The notes under the pieces are model-generated. The model made no database searches and was not told the origin of the DNA. It saw only the letters and a program-made list of their open reading frames with translations. The translations under genes and the position numbers were made by a program. DNA of 64,000 nucleotides, taken from positions 1-64,000 of the forward strand of contig NZ_FQXD01000013.1 of the NCBI RefSeq assembly GCF_900129865.1, written 5' to 3'. Below are positions 1 to 9,710 of this stretch, piece after piece. The DNA is from Virgibacillus chiguensis. GTDB lineage: Bacteria > Bacillota > Bacilli > Bacillales > Amphibacillaceae. Within the stretch, counting starts at the first letter, position 1. Each line of letters opens with the position of its first letter.

Positions 1-252
1 AAGCCAATAGTGCCCCGTTGGCTCCATACCAATAATAAAATCGGATTTCTCTTGTTGTATGGCTAATTCATCCATCCAATGAATGAACGTTTGGAAGCCT
101 TCCAACGCGTTTTCAAAGTATAGCGGCTTTCCAAATTGAACCCCGCGGAAATCTTGTGCGCGAGCAACATGTTTATTCTTGGCGATGTCGACCCCAATAA
201 TTAAAGATTTGTCTGTCAGTTGTAATATCTTCTCATTTTGTTTATAATTCAT
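1..252 (-). CDS. IS110-family transposase, N-terminal part (runs off window)
   Basis: The minus strand from 252 to the window edge encodes 84 residues starting MNYKQNEKILQLTDK. It contains LIIGVDIAKNKHVA, the first Asp of the DEDD/RuvC-like fold, and ends in GMEPTGHYW, the hallmark second motif of IS110/IS1111 DEDD transposases. A good ribosome site (AGGAGG) sits 7 bases before the ATG. These enzymes recombine a circular dsDNA intermediate into a target using a guide (bridge or seeker) RNA from the element's non-coding end. The catalytic C-terminal Ser domain lies outside the window, so whether the copy is intact cannot be judged. Confidence 0.9.
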   Translation of the reverse strand, partial: MNYKQNEKILQLTDKSLIIGVDIAKNKHVARAQDFRGVQFGKPLYFENALEGFQTFIHWMDELAIQQEKSDFIIGMEPTGHYWL

Positions 253-350
253 GTTAGTCCTCCTTGGTTCATTTTAAGGGTCCAGTTTTGCTCAACAGCA
301 TTGGACACCTCGTATCATACCAAGGGGGCTTTTTTAGTTCAATCCTCATT
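253..350 (-). ncRNA. Possible IS110 left end / bridge-RNA region
   Basis: This is the non-coding stretch just upstream of the transposase start. On the minus strand it has a hairpin with stem GTCCA/TGGAC (280-306) and a 17-base loop. In the IS110 subgroup the bridge RNA is encoded at this position; in the IS1111 subgroup it lies after the gene, so the assignment depends on the subgroup. I could not identify the exact left end, core dinucleotide or guide loops. The RNA call is inference from position. Confidence 0.3.
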
Positions 351-390
351 TTGCTTTATTACAGGAATACTTTTCTATAGTATTAAAGTA

Positions 391-425
391 ACGGGTGAAG
401 CAACTACGCTTTACCCGATTTTTTT
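391..425 (+). terminator. Rho-independent terminator-like hairpin
   Basis: CGGGTgAAGC pairs with GCTTtACCCG around a six-base loop and is followed by seven T. It lies in the otherwise gene-free 253-605 stretch. No plus-strand gene is visible upstream in the window. CTATAG-containing fragments of the family B repeat flank it (about 374-380 and 430-445). Confidence 0.55.
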
Positions 426-561
426 CTTTATAGGAAAGTCGTTATAACGAGAAGCGTTTTTTAATCCCTTATATAAGTGTTGGACAAAACAAAGCGGGTA
501 ATAACAGCACTTAATTTCCCTTTTTTCATAAGAGGACGATAGGTCCCCTTGGGTTACTAAA

Positions 562-597
562 CAATGAATGGGGATAACAGAAAAGCCCCACTCATTG
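562..597 (-). terminator. Probable trpS terminator
   Basis: An inverted repeat (CAATGA..TGGGG / CCCCA..TCATTG) begins a few bases after the trpS stop codon. The minus-strand T run after it is short, so it may be a weak terminator or mainly an mRNA 3' end. Confidence 0.5.
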
Positions 598-605
598 ATT
601 TTACA

Positions 606-1848
<1,243 letters not shown>

Positions 1849-1853
1849 GTATT

Positions 1854-1882
1854 ATTATATAAAGCTTTGTTAAACATTGCAA
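1854..1882 (-). promoter_or_regulatory. SigA-type promoter for the trpS T-box transcript
   Basis: TTGCAA (1877-1882) and TATAAT (1854-1859) on the minus strand are separated by 17 bases. This places the transcript start near 1847, just before T-box stem I. Confidence 0.75.
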
Positions 1883-1929
1883 GGCAGGAGTTTGGCGTCT
1901 ACGCCATTTCTTGTCATTTGCTGATTAGG

Positions 1930-2973
1930 TTATTTGGCATAAAAGCTGTTATCTATCTGCTCCTTTATTAATTGATAGGCTTGTGGTATATTTTTCGCTT
2001 TAATTCTTATTTTTTTATTATCGGGTATTTGTTTCGTCGTATAGTCGTATAAAGGATCATAATAATATTTGAGCAATAGCATGACTGCTAATTCGTAGTG
2101 TCCTGCGTTTAATTCCGTTTCAATTTGTTTAGCAATAGGTGTATGAATGCGCTTTTTGATACGTTTAAATGCTTCTAAACAAGATTCTTTATACTTCCAA
2201 GGTTCGTATTCTTTTATAATTTCTGCGGTTCGTTCTTCAATGGGAAGTTCAATGATAAATTGCGTGCCCTCCGTCTTCTTTTTTAAGAGAAAGTTTGGTA
2301 AAATCACTCTACCTACTCGCTTACTTTCACCTTCAATAAGCATAAATGGCGTTTGTTTTATGCTTTCTATTTGTTCGATGAGCAACGCATCAAATGTTTT
2401 TTGGTTATGTGGTTGTAAGCCAATTTGACCAAATATGGAACCACGGTGATTAGCCATTCCTTCTAAATCAATAACAGGGTAATTTAGTTTTGCTAATCTT
2501 CTAAGTATGGTTGTTTTTCCTGATCCAGTATGACCGTTTAGTACGAGTGCTTTCGTATCCCAATTTAAATTTTCTAACGTGTTCACAACCCAGTTGCGAT
2601 AACTGCGATAGCCTCCATCTAACCGATAAACGCTAATCCCCATTAAGTCTAAAACAGTAGCTGTTGTTTTACTCCGCATGCCACCGCGCCAACAGAATAC
2701 AATCTTTTCTCCATCTGTATTTGAAAAACTTTTCACAAAATGAGGTAGTTTTTCAGCCATTATTTTTAAGCCATGCTCTTTAGCTATTTGAGGGCTTTTT
2801 TGTTTGTACAATGTACCTACTTCTGCTCTTTCTTCATCATTAAAAAAGGGAATATTGATACTGTTTGGAATCGTGGCGGTGTTAAATTCAGAAGGAGATC
2901 TTACATCAATAAGCGTAAGTTTCTTTTTTTCCTTCATTGACCTAAGTGCTTCAATAGTAATATTTTGCAACAA
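1930..2973 (-). CDS. selU: tRNA 2-selenouridine synthase
   Basis: About 347 residues. An N-terminal rhodanese domain (LIDVRSPSEF near the start, active-site loop FCWRGGMRS) is followed by a P-loop domain (NGHTGSGKTTILRRL). This is the SelU/MnmH (YbbB) architecture, which converts 2-thiouridine at tRNA position 34 to 2-selenouridine using selenophosphate. The start is set at the TTG at 2973 (another TTG follows at 2970), behind AGAGGTGG. That removes the overlap a more distal ATG at 3057 would have with selD. The gene lies 22 bases downstream of selD on the same strand, so the two form a complete operon for tRNA selenation. Confidence 0.93.
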   Translation of the reverse strand: MLQNITIEALRSMKEKKKLTLIDVRSPSEFNTATIPNSINIPFFNDEERAEVGTLYKQKSPQIAKEHGLKIMAEKLPHFVKSFSNTDGEKIVFCWRGGMRSKTTATVLDLMGISVYRLDGGYRSYRNWVVNTLENLNWDTKALVLNGHTGSGKTTILRRLAKLNYPVIDLEGMANHRGSIFGQIGLQPHNQKTFDALLIEQIESIKQTPFMLIEGESKRVGRVILPNFLLKKKTEGTQFIIELPIEERTAEIIKEYEPWKYKESCLEAFKRIKKRIHTPIAKQIETELNAGHYELAVMLLLKYYYDPLYDYTTKQIPDNKKIRIKAKNIPQAYQLIKEQIDNSFYAK

Positions 2974-2995
2974 TGTTTTGCCACCTCTTCCTATC

Positions 2996-4045
2996 TTACT
3001 CCTGTACGTAAATATGTGCTTTCGTATTTTCCGTAGCCTCGCCAATAATTGCGGCATGTATACCTTCAGCTTGTAGTTCAGATAGAAGTTGAGCAGCTTC
3101 TTTATCCTTTACGGCCATTAACAGACCACCTGAAGTAACCGCATCACATAAAATCCACTGGTCTATCTGGTCCATGCTACTTGAAAAAGAGACTTTTCCT
3201 TGTACGTGTTGAAAATTATTCTTTGTACCACCAGGAATAGCGCCTAATTCTGCTAGTTCCTTAACCCTAGGTAGTTTAGGGACTTTATGGTCGTATATAG
3301 TAAGACTGATTTCACTACCTATGGCCATTTCGGATGCATGGCCTAACAACCCAAAACCTGTGACGTCTGTACAGGCGTGTATTTCATACCTTTGCATAAT
3401 ATGAGCAGCTACTTTATTTAATGTAGCCATTACCTTCGTAACATGTTCAATCTCTGTATCTGTAAGTAAATTGCGTTTAATTGATGTTGTTAGTACACCT
3501 ACACCAATCGGTTTTGTCAGAATTAACTTATCATTCGGTTTCACTCCACTGTTTGTCTGCACTTTTGCAGGGTGTATAATTCCGGTTACGGCAAGTCCAA
3601 ACTTTGGTTCTTTGTCATCAATGGAATGTCCGCCTACTAATGCAACGCCCGCTTCAGTCAATTTATCACCAGCACCACGTAGTATATCGGCTAAAATTTC
3701 CTTATCTAAGGTGTGGACTGGGAAAGCAACGATGTTCAATGCCGTTATTGGTGTACCGCCCATAGCATAAATATCACTAATGGCGTTAGCTGCAGCAATT
3801 TGTCCAAATGAATATGGATCATCTACAATTGGTGTAAAGAAATCTAACGTTTGCACAATAGCTGTATTTTCATTAATTTGGTATACTCCAGCATCATCGC
3901 TTGTATCTAAACCGACAAGGACGTTTGGGTTTGGAGTGGGTGAAGGGAGTTGTTTTATAATGTCAGCTAAATCAGCGGGGCCAATTTTACAACCGCATCC
4001 CCCTTTTGTGGTAAGCGTTGTTAGTTTTACATTGTTCTTCGTCAT
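2996..4045 (-). CDS. selD: Selenophosphate synthase (selenide, water dikinase)
   Basis: 349 residues. Makes selenophosphate from selenide and ATP. The N-terminal active-site loop reads GGCGCK with Cys17 and Lys20, so this is the cysteine form and no selenocysteine codon is needed. The glycine-rich LDTSDDAGVY and LVGGHSIDDKEPKFGLAVTG segments match the PurM/SelD fold. The only visible selenium-using partner is selU directly downstream. No selA, selB or selC is seen in the window. The start ATG follows AAAGGAAG. Confidence 0.95.
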   Translation of the reverse strand: MTKNNVKLTTLTTKGGCGCKIGPADLADIIKQLPSPTPNPNVLVGLDTSDDAGVYQINENTAIVQTLDFFTPIVDDPYSFGQIAAANAISDIYAMGGTPITALNIVAFPVHTLDKEILADILRGAGDKLTEAGVALVGGHSIDDKEPKFGLAVTGIIHPAKVQTNSGVKPNDKLILTKPIGVGVLTTSIKRNLLTDTEIEHVTKVMATLNKVAAHIMQRYEIHACTDVTGFGLLGHASEMAIGSEISLTIYDHKVPKLPRVKELAELGAIPGGTKNNFQHVQGKVSFSSSMDQIDQWILCDAVTSGGLLMAVKDKEAAQLLSELQAEGIHAAIIGEATENTKAHIYVQE

Positions 4046-4063
4046 TAAGAAGACTTCCTTTCT

Positions 4064-4154
4064 TATACTATAGAAAAGTATAATTGTTAGGTTTTATTTT
4101 AAGAAAAACTACCGCTTCCGCCATGATGTTTTGGCGGTATGTCAAGTTTTTCTA
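4064..4154 (+). repeat. Family B repeat, copy 1
   Basis: A ~90-bp two-hairpin repeat: TATACTATAGAAAAGTATAA at the left, AAGAAAAACTACCGCTTCCGCC in the middle (degenerate), and a final hairpin ending AAGTTTTTCTAA. It lies between the divergent selD and DUF4015 genes. The remainder of 4155-4388 shows no gene or convincing promoter. Confidence 0.7.
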
Positions 4155-4388
4155 ATATATCTAACCCTTATTATAGAACAAACTTTTTAAATTTGCATAT
4201 GTAAAAAAGGAATTAATGAAAATTGGATCTATCTTCTATAAAAATACAATCTAGCACGTCCTATTAACAAATAACGAGTGATCTAGGAAATGGTAATCAT
4301 TTTCAACATAAATTGATATTTTTCATTCAAAATTGACAGGTTTTCCTTTATACTAGAACTACAATTATGAAAATGGAGATTGATAAGC

Positions 4389-5591
4389 ATGAGAAAAACA
4401 CGAAATCTACTAATTTCAGGGATTAGTATTGCTTTATTAAGTCTTCCTATGGTTGCACATGGGGAAGAGACAGCTACTGCTAGCTTACACCAAGAACGTG
4501 AACTTAGCCTACAGCCGTTAAAAGATAGTATGAAACGATTTGTACATACCTCAGACTATACATTTGAATATCCAGATGCGGTGCGTGGTATTTATGTGAC
4601 TGGAAATTCAGCGGGAGGAAGCAGGTTCAACAATCTTGTTGATTTTGTTGATCAGACGGAATTGAATTCAATGGTCATTGATGTAAAAGAAGATAATGGC
4701 AATTTAACATTCACTCCTGAAGAAGGTTCTCCTTATGAAGATATGGCTTCAAATATGATACAGAATCCTGAGAAAATGATGGAAACTCTGGAAGAAATAG
4801 AAATCTATCCGATTGCTAGAGTGGTAGTTTTTAAAGACTCCGTTCTAGCTAAAAAACGCCCTGACCTGTCATTTAAAAAGAATGGACAAGTGTGGGTTAA
4901 TAATAAAGGGGAAGCGTTTGTTAATCCGTTTCAAAAGGAAGTATGGGAATACAATGTAGAAGTGGCTAAGATGGCTGCGCAGATGGGATTTCAAGAAATT
5001 CAATTTGATTATGTTCGTTTTCCGGAAGGATTTGAAACGAGAGACAAAGAATTGGATTATAGTTTAGGTGATTATAAGGACAGTGAAATGGACGATGTGC
5101 AAAAGCGTGTTCAAGCAGTTACTGATTTCGTAGAATATGCGCGAAATGAACTATCAAACTACGATGTTGATGTTTCTGTAGATATCTTTGGTTATGCAGC
5201 TACAATAGAAGAAGCGCCTGGAATTGGACAGAACTTTTCTAAAATATCAGAGAACGTAGATATTATTTCATCCATGATTTATCCTAGTCATTGGACATCT
5301 TATTTCGGTATTGAAAAGCCAGATACCGAGCCTTATAAATTAGTGGATGAGTATGCGAAGGTGGAAAATAAAGTATTAGGTGCTTTAGAAGAACCGCCAG
5401 TTTCAAGACCTTGGCTTCAAGATTTTGAAGCACCTTGGTTGTATTCTGGAGCAACGAAGCAATACGGGAAAGCCGAAGTAGAGGCGCAGATTAAGGCGTT
5501 GTATGAGAATGGAATAAATGAGTTCTTACTTTGGAATGCTGGTAACACGTATTCAGAAAATGTTGATTACACAATTGGATTAGACGAATAA
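4389..5591 (+). CDS. Secreted DUF4015-family putative glycoside hydrolase
   Basis: 400 residues. The N-terminal signal peptide has a basic n-region MRKTRN, a hydrophobic core and a probable cleavage after AHG. The body starts RGIYVTGNSAGGSRF and contains the TIM-barrel motif EIQFDYVRFPEG and a late FLLWNAGNTYS segment. These are typical of the DUF4015 putative glycosyl-hydrolase domain related to alpha-amylase-type barrels. The ATG at 4389 is preferred over an in-frame TTG at 4380 because GGAG (4375-4378) is ten bases before it. Substrate is unknown; a cell-wall or exopolysaccharide role is only a guess. Monocistronic, with its own terminator. Confidence 0.85.
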   Translation: MRKTRNLLISGISIALLSLPMVAHGEETATASLHQERELSLQPLKDSMKRFVHTSDYTFEYPDAVRGIYVTGNSAGGSRFNNLVDFVDQTELNSMVIDVKEDNGNLTFTPEEGSPYEDMASNMIQNPEKMMETLEEIEIYPIARVVVFKDSVLAKKRPDLSFKKNGQVWVNNKGEAFVNPFQKEVWEYNVEVAKMAAQMGFQEIQFDYVRFPEGFETRDKELDYSLGDYKDSEMDDVQKRVQAVTDFVEYARNELSNYDVDVSVDIFGYAATIEEAPGIGQNFSKISENVDIISSMIYPSHWTSYFGIEKPDTEPYKLVDEYAKVENKVLGALEEPPVSRPWLQDFEAPWLYSGATKQYGKAEVEAQIKALYENGINEFLLWNAGNTYSENVDYTIGLDE

Positions 5592-5598
5592 TAAAATT

Positions 5599-5644
5599 GG
5601 AGAAGTTGCTGTTTATTGAAACGGTAAAACTTCTCCATTTTTAT
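5599..5644 (+). terminator. Terminator of the DUF4015 gene
   Basis: GGAGAAGTT pairs with AACTTCTCC, followed by ATTTTTAT. Confidence 0.8.
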
Positions 5645-5720
5645 ATAAAATGTATTAATTTTGTGAATCCTATAAGTATATTTTTGTTCATTGGTAATTT
5701 AACAAATATTCTTTTTTTCG

Positions 5721-5814
5721 TTATACTATAGAAAAGCTTAACGTTTTAAGGTTTATAGTATTAGGCAAACTACCGTTTATGCTAAAGTTTTAATGGCAAG
5801 CAAAACTTCCTAAT
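5721..5814 (+). repeat. Family B repeat, copy 2
   Basis: Starts TTATACTATAGAAAAG and has TTATAGTATTAG about 45 bases later, so the first half can form a TTATACTATA/TATAGTATAA hairpin. The 3' part (GGCAAGCAAAACTTCCTAA) is a mutated version of the family's terminator-like hairpin. Confidence 0.65.
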
Positions 5815-5857
5815 ACTTATACTTATAAAGCGTACTAAAAAATAAGGGAGTGGATCA

Positions 5858-6442
5858 ATGAATTGGTATGAAAAGTTAAATAATTATTTTTCTGTAGAAG
5901 AGATGAAATCGAAGGAGCATATGGAGAAGCTTTTGGATGAGAAAGGTAATGTCTATTACAAAGATGAAAGTGACTTGCACGTAATGATGTATGCAGAATT
6001 TGATACTTTCATCTTTATTGATTATTTATGGGTGTCATCTAAAGCTAGGGGTAAAGGGATAGGACATTCATTACTTGAGAAGTTGAAAGAAAAGAATAAG
6101 CCAATTATTCTAGAGGTTGAGCCAGTTGATTATGAAGATACGGATACAGCCAAAAGATTACATTTTTACCGAAGAGAAGGTTTTGCACATGCGCAATCGA
6201 TTGGTTATAGTAGGAGATCGCTTGCTACCAACGAAGACACCGAATTGGAGATACTATACTGGTCGCCAAGTAATGAATCAGAAGGTTTTATATATGAGCA
6301 GATGAAACAAATGTATGAAGTAATTCATACGTATAAAGATAAAGAGGTCTATGGTCGAAGTTATCAGCATGTAGATGAGGTTTTAAAATACGATGAGGAT
6401 CGAGAAAATAACATTTTTGACAATTTACAAGCAGATAAATAA
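5858..6442 (+). CDS. yjbC: GNAT-family N-acetyltransferase (YjbC-like)
   Basis: 194 residues with a GNAT core: the acetyl-CoA pyrophosphate loop appears as RGKGIGHSLLEKL, followed by a beta strand PIILEVEP and HFYRREGF. The C-terminal ~60 residues are an acidic extension. In B. subtilis a protein of this size (YjbC) is encoded immediately upstream of spx. Here the two are separated by almost 900 bases holding a terminator and a gene remnant, so co-transcription with spx looks lost. Ribosome site AAGGGAGTGG precedes the ATG. Acetyl acceptor unknown. Confidence 0.85.
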   Translation: MNWYEKLNNYFSVEEMKSKEHMEKLLDEKGNVYYKDESDLHVMMYAEFDTFIFIDYLWVSSKARGKGIGHSLLEKLKEKNKPIILEVEPVDYEDTDTAKRLHFYRREGFAHAQSIGYSRRSLATNEDTELEILYWSPSNESEGFIYEQMKQMYEVIHTYKDKEVYGRSYQHVDEVLKYDEDRENNIFDNLQADK

Positions 6443-6607
6443 AGGGTGTATTACATCAATGGAGAAACCCTGTGCTTATCGGCAATTTTTTATGGTGATA
6501 GGTAAGTTTTTCTAATAATATAATAAAATCCATAAAAGTCCAGTTATTTCTTGCTTAGTCTTGTAAAGTGCACATTGTCCCATTCTTGAAGTGGGTGACT
6601 AATAGCA

Positions 6608-6652
6608 CATAGAAAAGCCTTTTTACTTATTTAGTAAGAAGGCTTTTCTATG
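6608..6652. terminator. Bidirectional terminator after yjbC
   Basis: A 14-bp perfect stem CATAGAAAAGCCTT/AAGGCTTTTCTATG with A- and T-rich flanks. It can end yjbC transcription on the plus strand and the former amt gene on the minus strand. Confidence 0.7.
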
Positions 6653-6711
6653 GTGGTTTAGACGTAATTAATGACAAATGTGAGCAATCGTCTAATGGTA
6701 TATAACAAGTG

Positions 6712-7065
6712 TTAACTTATTTCTTTCGTCTTAGTCAATCGATTTAATTTTGCGGCTAATTCAAGCGTAGATGTTGTGGAATTTTCATCGCTTGCAAAAG
6801 CGTTAGATCCGTGTTCTGTGAAATCTAATCCCGCTATTTCTTCTGTAGAAACGCTCAGGGAGGTTATTTGCTTGATTGCGAAAAACAAGTCCCCTAAACA
6901 AGCTGCTGTCCAACAAGTAATGACAATGACATCAAGCGTTCGAACGCCGAGTTAGGTTAGACCATGGCCGTAAATGAACCCAGAAGAAGTTGAAAAAACC
7001 CAACTGCAAGCGTCCCCCCAAATACCGTAAAGTCCATGGACTCAAATTGCGCCTACGGGGTCATC
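6712..7065 (-). pseudogene. Ammonium transporter (AmtB/NrgA) remnant
   Basis: Read on the minus strand, this stretch encodes the C-terminal ~110 residues of an ammonium channel in broken frames. DDPVGAI is followed by an in-frame TGA, then VHGLYGIWG. A run of six C (7014-7019, plus strand) coincides with a frame change. The tail is intact: ITSLSVSTEEIAGLDFTEHG. The last motif is diagnostic of the Amt cytoplasmic C-terminus. The N-terminal two thirds are absent, so this is a decayed gene. It lies between yjbC and spx, where B. subtilis has no such gene. Confidence 0.85.
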
Positions 7066-7215
7066 AATCTTTAATTTTTTAGTGAAAAAAGTGGATTTTA
7101 TCAAATAACAGGTTTAAACAAGAACAATTATGGGTAACTTACAATTAAGCGGTAGAATAAACGTAATAAAAAAGTATAAAATCTAATAATTTCTCAAAAA
7201 TCCTCTACCTTTCGC

Positions 7216-7245
7216 TTGACATTTGTAGTATAATCTACATATAAG
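7216..7245 (+). promoter_or_regulatory. Candidate spx promoter
   Basis: TTGACA (7216-7221) and TATAAG (7240-7245) are 18 bases apart. A better -10-like TATAAT at 7229-7234 has no matching -35 at normal spacing. The start site is about 75 bases before the spx ATG. Confidence 0.45.
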
Positions 7246-7328
7246 GTAATTTAAACTTATTTTTATTTGATAAAACATTCAAAGTTTATAAAGGAATAAA
7301 CTATTTAGAATGAGGAGTGAAGTTTTTG

Positions 7329-7724
7329 ATGGTTACACTTTATACCTCACCAAGTTGTACATCGTGTAGGAAAGCTAAAGCATGGTTGGAAGAACACAAT
7401 ATCCCGTTTACGGAGCGTAATATATTTTCTGAACCGTTAACATTGGATGAAATAAAGGAAATCCTGCGTATGACTGAAAATGGTACAGATGAAATTATTT
7501 CAACTCGGTCAAAAGTATTTCAAAAATTAGAAGTAAATATTGACCAACTACCAATGAAGGATCTCTTTAATTTGATTCAAAAGAACCCTGGGCTTTTAAG
7601 AAGGCCAATTATTTTAGACGAAAAACGTCTACAAGTTGGTTATAATGAAGACGAAATCCGTCGTTTTCTTCCAAGAACTGTTCGTACCTTTCAATTACGG
7701 GAAGCGCAAAAAATGGTTAATTAA
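7329..7724 (+). CDS. spx: Transcriptional regulator Spx
   Basis: 131 residues of the ArsC/Spx family. Binds the RNA polymerase alpha C-terminal domain and redirects transcription under disulfide stress. The redox switch CXXC is present as [11 protein letters not shown] (Cys10/Cys13). [26 protein letters not shown] is nearly invariant in Spx. The ATG at 7329 gives the family N-terminus [10 protein letters not shown]; an in-frame GTG at 7317 overlaps the ribosome site. The window also encodes its ClpXP adaptor SpxH (14233-15123). The C-terminus REAQKMVN resembles the Spx degradation-relevant tail. Confidence 0.97.
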   Translation: MVTLYTSPSCTSCRKAKAWLEEHNIPFTERNIFSEPLTLDEIKEILRMTENGTDEIISTRSKVFQKLEVNIDQLPMKDLFNLIQKNPGLLRRPIILDEKRLQVGYNEDEIRRFLPRTVRTFQLREAQKMVN

Positions 7725-7777
7725 TCTTGAAGTAACAAGATAATAATTGCAGAACACAGAGTTATATGGATAATATA

Positions 7778-7813
7778 AAAAACACAGACCAGGCCAGTGG
7801 TGCTGTGTTTTTT
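7778..7813 (+). terminator. spx terminator
   Basis: AACACAGACCA pairs with TGGTGCTGTGTT with one bulge, followed by TTTTTT. Confidence 0.85.
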
Positions 7814-8230
7814 GCGTTGAAATTTAATTTTTGGATACAAAGAGCTGTAACGCCCGTATCAATCATTGTAAGCTGCCTTGGGATACGTTAGATTAGTGTG
7901 GATGAAACAAAATCCCACTAATAAAATTCAATTTAACTAATGTATTTGATAACGATTTTTATTTCCTAAAATCGTCAAAAAAAATAGCGTGACAAATCTT
8001 TCATTATAGGTTAAAATATGTTACTAATTAAATAGGCATATATGTTTCCAAATTCCTTCTTCATATCATACAATATGATTAAGTGAATGTACCTTATTTA
8101 GAATTCGGTGACAAATAAAGGCGAGATTCTTAATGCTGAAAACAAGGTTAAGAATGAACAAAGAAGGGTATTGTGCAAGTAAGTTACAAGTGGTGAGACT
8201 GTATCTTCCACCTACCAAAAAAAGAAGGGG
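7814..8230. other. Gene-free stretch before mecA
   Basis: AT-rich, with no plausible coding frame and no repeat recognised. It should hold the mecA promoter, but no hexamer pair stands out. Confidence 0.5.
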
Positions 8231-8238
8231 GAGAAAAA

Positions 8239-8922
8239 ATGGAAATAGAAAGAATAAATGAGAATACAGTTAAGTTTTACATTTCATATATGGATATTGA
8301 AGATCGTGGTTTTGAACGCGAGGAGATTTGGTACAACAGAGAACGAAGCGAACAACTGTTTTGGCAAATGATGGATGAAGTGAATTTTAAAGAAGATTTT
8401 AATGTTGATGGTCCATTATGGATTCAAGTTCAAGCTTTGGAAAAGGGACTTGAAATCATTGTTACGAAGGCTCATATTTCCAAAAATGGTGATAATATTG
8501 AATTACAAACAGATGATGGAAATGCGGTAGATTTTCCGGTGGACAAGAAAATCGAAAATATGCTTGAGGACAAATTTAGCAAAGAAGATGAAGAAGATAA
8601 CGAGCAATACAATGATGAGAACCTTTGGATTATTGCTAGCTTCAAAGATTTTGAAGATGTTATCCAGTTAAGTCACTATTTTATAAATGACAATTTAGGG
8701 ACTGTAGAAACCTTATACCATTATAACGATACCTATTTTTTATATATGGAATTTTTGGAAGATGAAATTGAAGAAGAAGAACAAGAGAACATGATTAGTA
8801 AAGTTTTTGAATTTGGTAATGATACAGATATTACGAATCATGTGCTGTCTGAATATGGAAAAATTATTTTTGAACAAAACACATTCTCGAATATTAGAGC
8901 TTATTTCCCTGCAAACATATAG
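8239..8922 (+). CDS. mecA: Adaptor protein MecA
   Basis: 227 residues. ClpC adaptor that delivers substrates such as ComK to ClpCP. MEIERINENTVKFYISYMDIEDRGF is the typical N-terminal substrate-binding domain and contains the DIEDRGF motif. An acidic linker (KEDEEDNEQYNDE, about residues 115-127) leads to the C-terminal ClpC-binding domain, ending with NIRAYFPANI. Length equals the family norm (about 220). Strong ribosome site AGAAGGGGGAG. Sits beside coiA, as in B. subtilis. Confidence 0.96.
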   Translation: MEIERINENTVKFYISYMDIEDRGFEREEIWYNRERSEQLFWQMMDEVNFKEDFNVDGPLWIQVQALEKGLEIIVTKAHISKNGDNIELQTDDGNAVDFPVDKKIENMLEDKFSKEDEEDNEQYNDENLWIIASFKDFEDVIQLSHYFINDNLGTVETLYHYNDTYFLYMEFLEDEIEEEEQENMISKVFEFGNDTDITNHVLSEYGKIIFEQNTFSNIRAYFPANI

Positions 8923-8951
8923 GCACTCTGTATAGAGTGCCTGCGTTTTAT
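8922..8951 (+). terminator. mecA terminator
   Basis: GGCACTCT pairs with AGAGTGCC around GTAT, then TGCGTTTTATTT. The stem begins at the last base of the mecA stop codon. Confidence 0.8.
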
Positions 8952-9250
8952 TTATTCATATCCTCCGCCCTTCACTTTCCTTTTTTACATTCTTTCATTA
9001 AACGAGGACTTATTCTATAAGTGCTTTCTGCTTTAACGATGCTATCAGAAATACTTTACGCGTTAAATGGTATTTTTGACGAGTGCTTATTGATAAAATC
9101 TTTTAACCATCGACTTGAGATAAGTGTCCAATAAATAAAGCCTGTCCAATATTAATAAGCAGTTGAAAATTCTGCCGTCACTAAAGGAATGGGCTTTCTT
9201 GTTCAAATCAACAGCCTCTTTGTGGGTGGAAACATGAGTCTGTGTTTCTT

Positions 9251-9345
9251 TTACTATAGGACAGTACAAGATTTTAGTTTATAGTATAAGAAAATCAAAG
9301 AAAACAAGAGAAAACGTTAGTATATAGAGGGAGTATAAAATTTGA
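9251..9345 (+). repeat. Family B repeat fragment, copy 3
   Basis: TACTATAGGACAGTACAAG and TTTATAGTATAAGAAAA match the left half of family B. They are followed by TATAGAGGGAGTATAAAATTT, a segment seen again only in the copy at 61311. The 3' terminator-like hairpin is absent. The rest of 8952-9250 shows no supported gene. Confidence 0.6.
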
Positions 9346-9351
9346 TGCTAT

Positions 9352-9585
9352 GGCGTAATCAAATAACAGAAGGGCCCCGTCCGGCTCCAGCGCCCAGCAA
9401 CTAGGCGACTTCACTCCATTGCCCTAAGATAAGTCATCATAGGTTCTTTCTAAATAGGAAGGCCGACTAAAGACGGGCTTGCCGGGGGGCGCCGGCATAC
9501 TCCTGTTGCAGAAGCATGATTCCTAAAACTTTCGTTGATTCGTTCCAGTCGCTACGTTGCTAAACGGGCGCCCCGAGCCTTTGTT
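9352..9585 (+). repeat. Family A structured repeat, copy 1
   Basis: A ~234-bp element shared almost base for base with copies at 21261 and 30861. The 5' segment GCGCCCAGCAACTAGGCGAC can pair with the 3' segment GTCGCTACGTTGCTAAACGG plus GCGC. Inside are GCCGG/CCGGC and, in other copies, CTCCTG-TTG-CAGGAG hairpins. GC-rich compared with its surroundings. No open reading frame is conserved between copies. It ends about 125 bases before coiA and points the same way. Confidence 0.85.
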
Positions 9586-9710
9586 TCAAGGGGGGAGGCT
9601 CAATTTCACGTATGGACAAAAATTTCATATGTCGGTTTCAACGCACCTATACATTTTCAAGCAAATAAATAAACAACAATAACATATCAAATAGAAGAGG
9701 AGGTTTTTTC

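Noticed and set aside
4285-4310. Fur-box-like sequence (GGTAATCATTTTCA) before the DUF4015 gene
   Set aside because: Only a half match to the 19-bp Fur consensus and no iron-related gene next to it.
9087-9269. 60-codon minus-strand frame between mecA and coiA
   Set aside because: No ribosome site, overlaps a family B fragment, no recognisable protein features.
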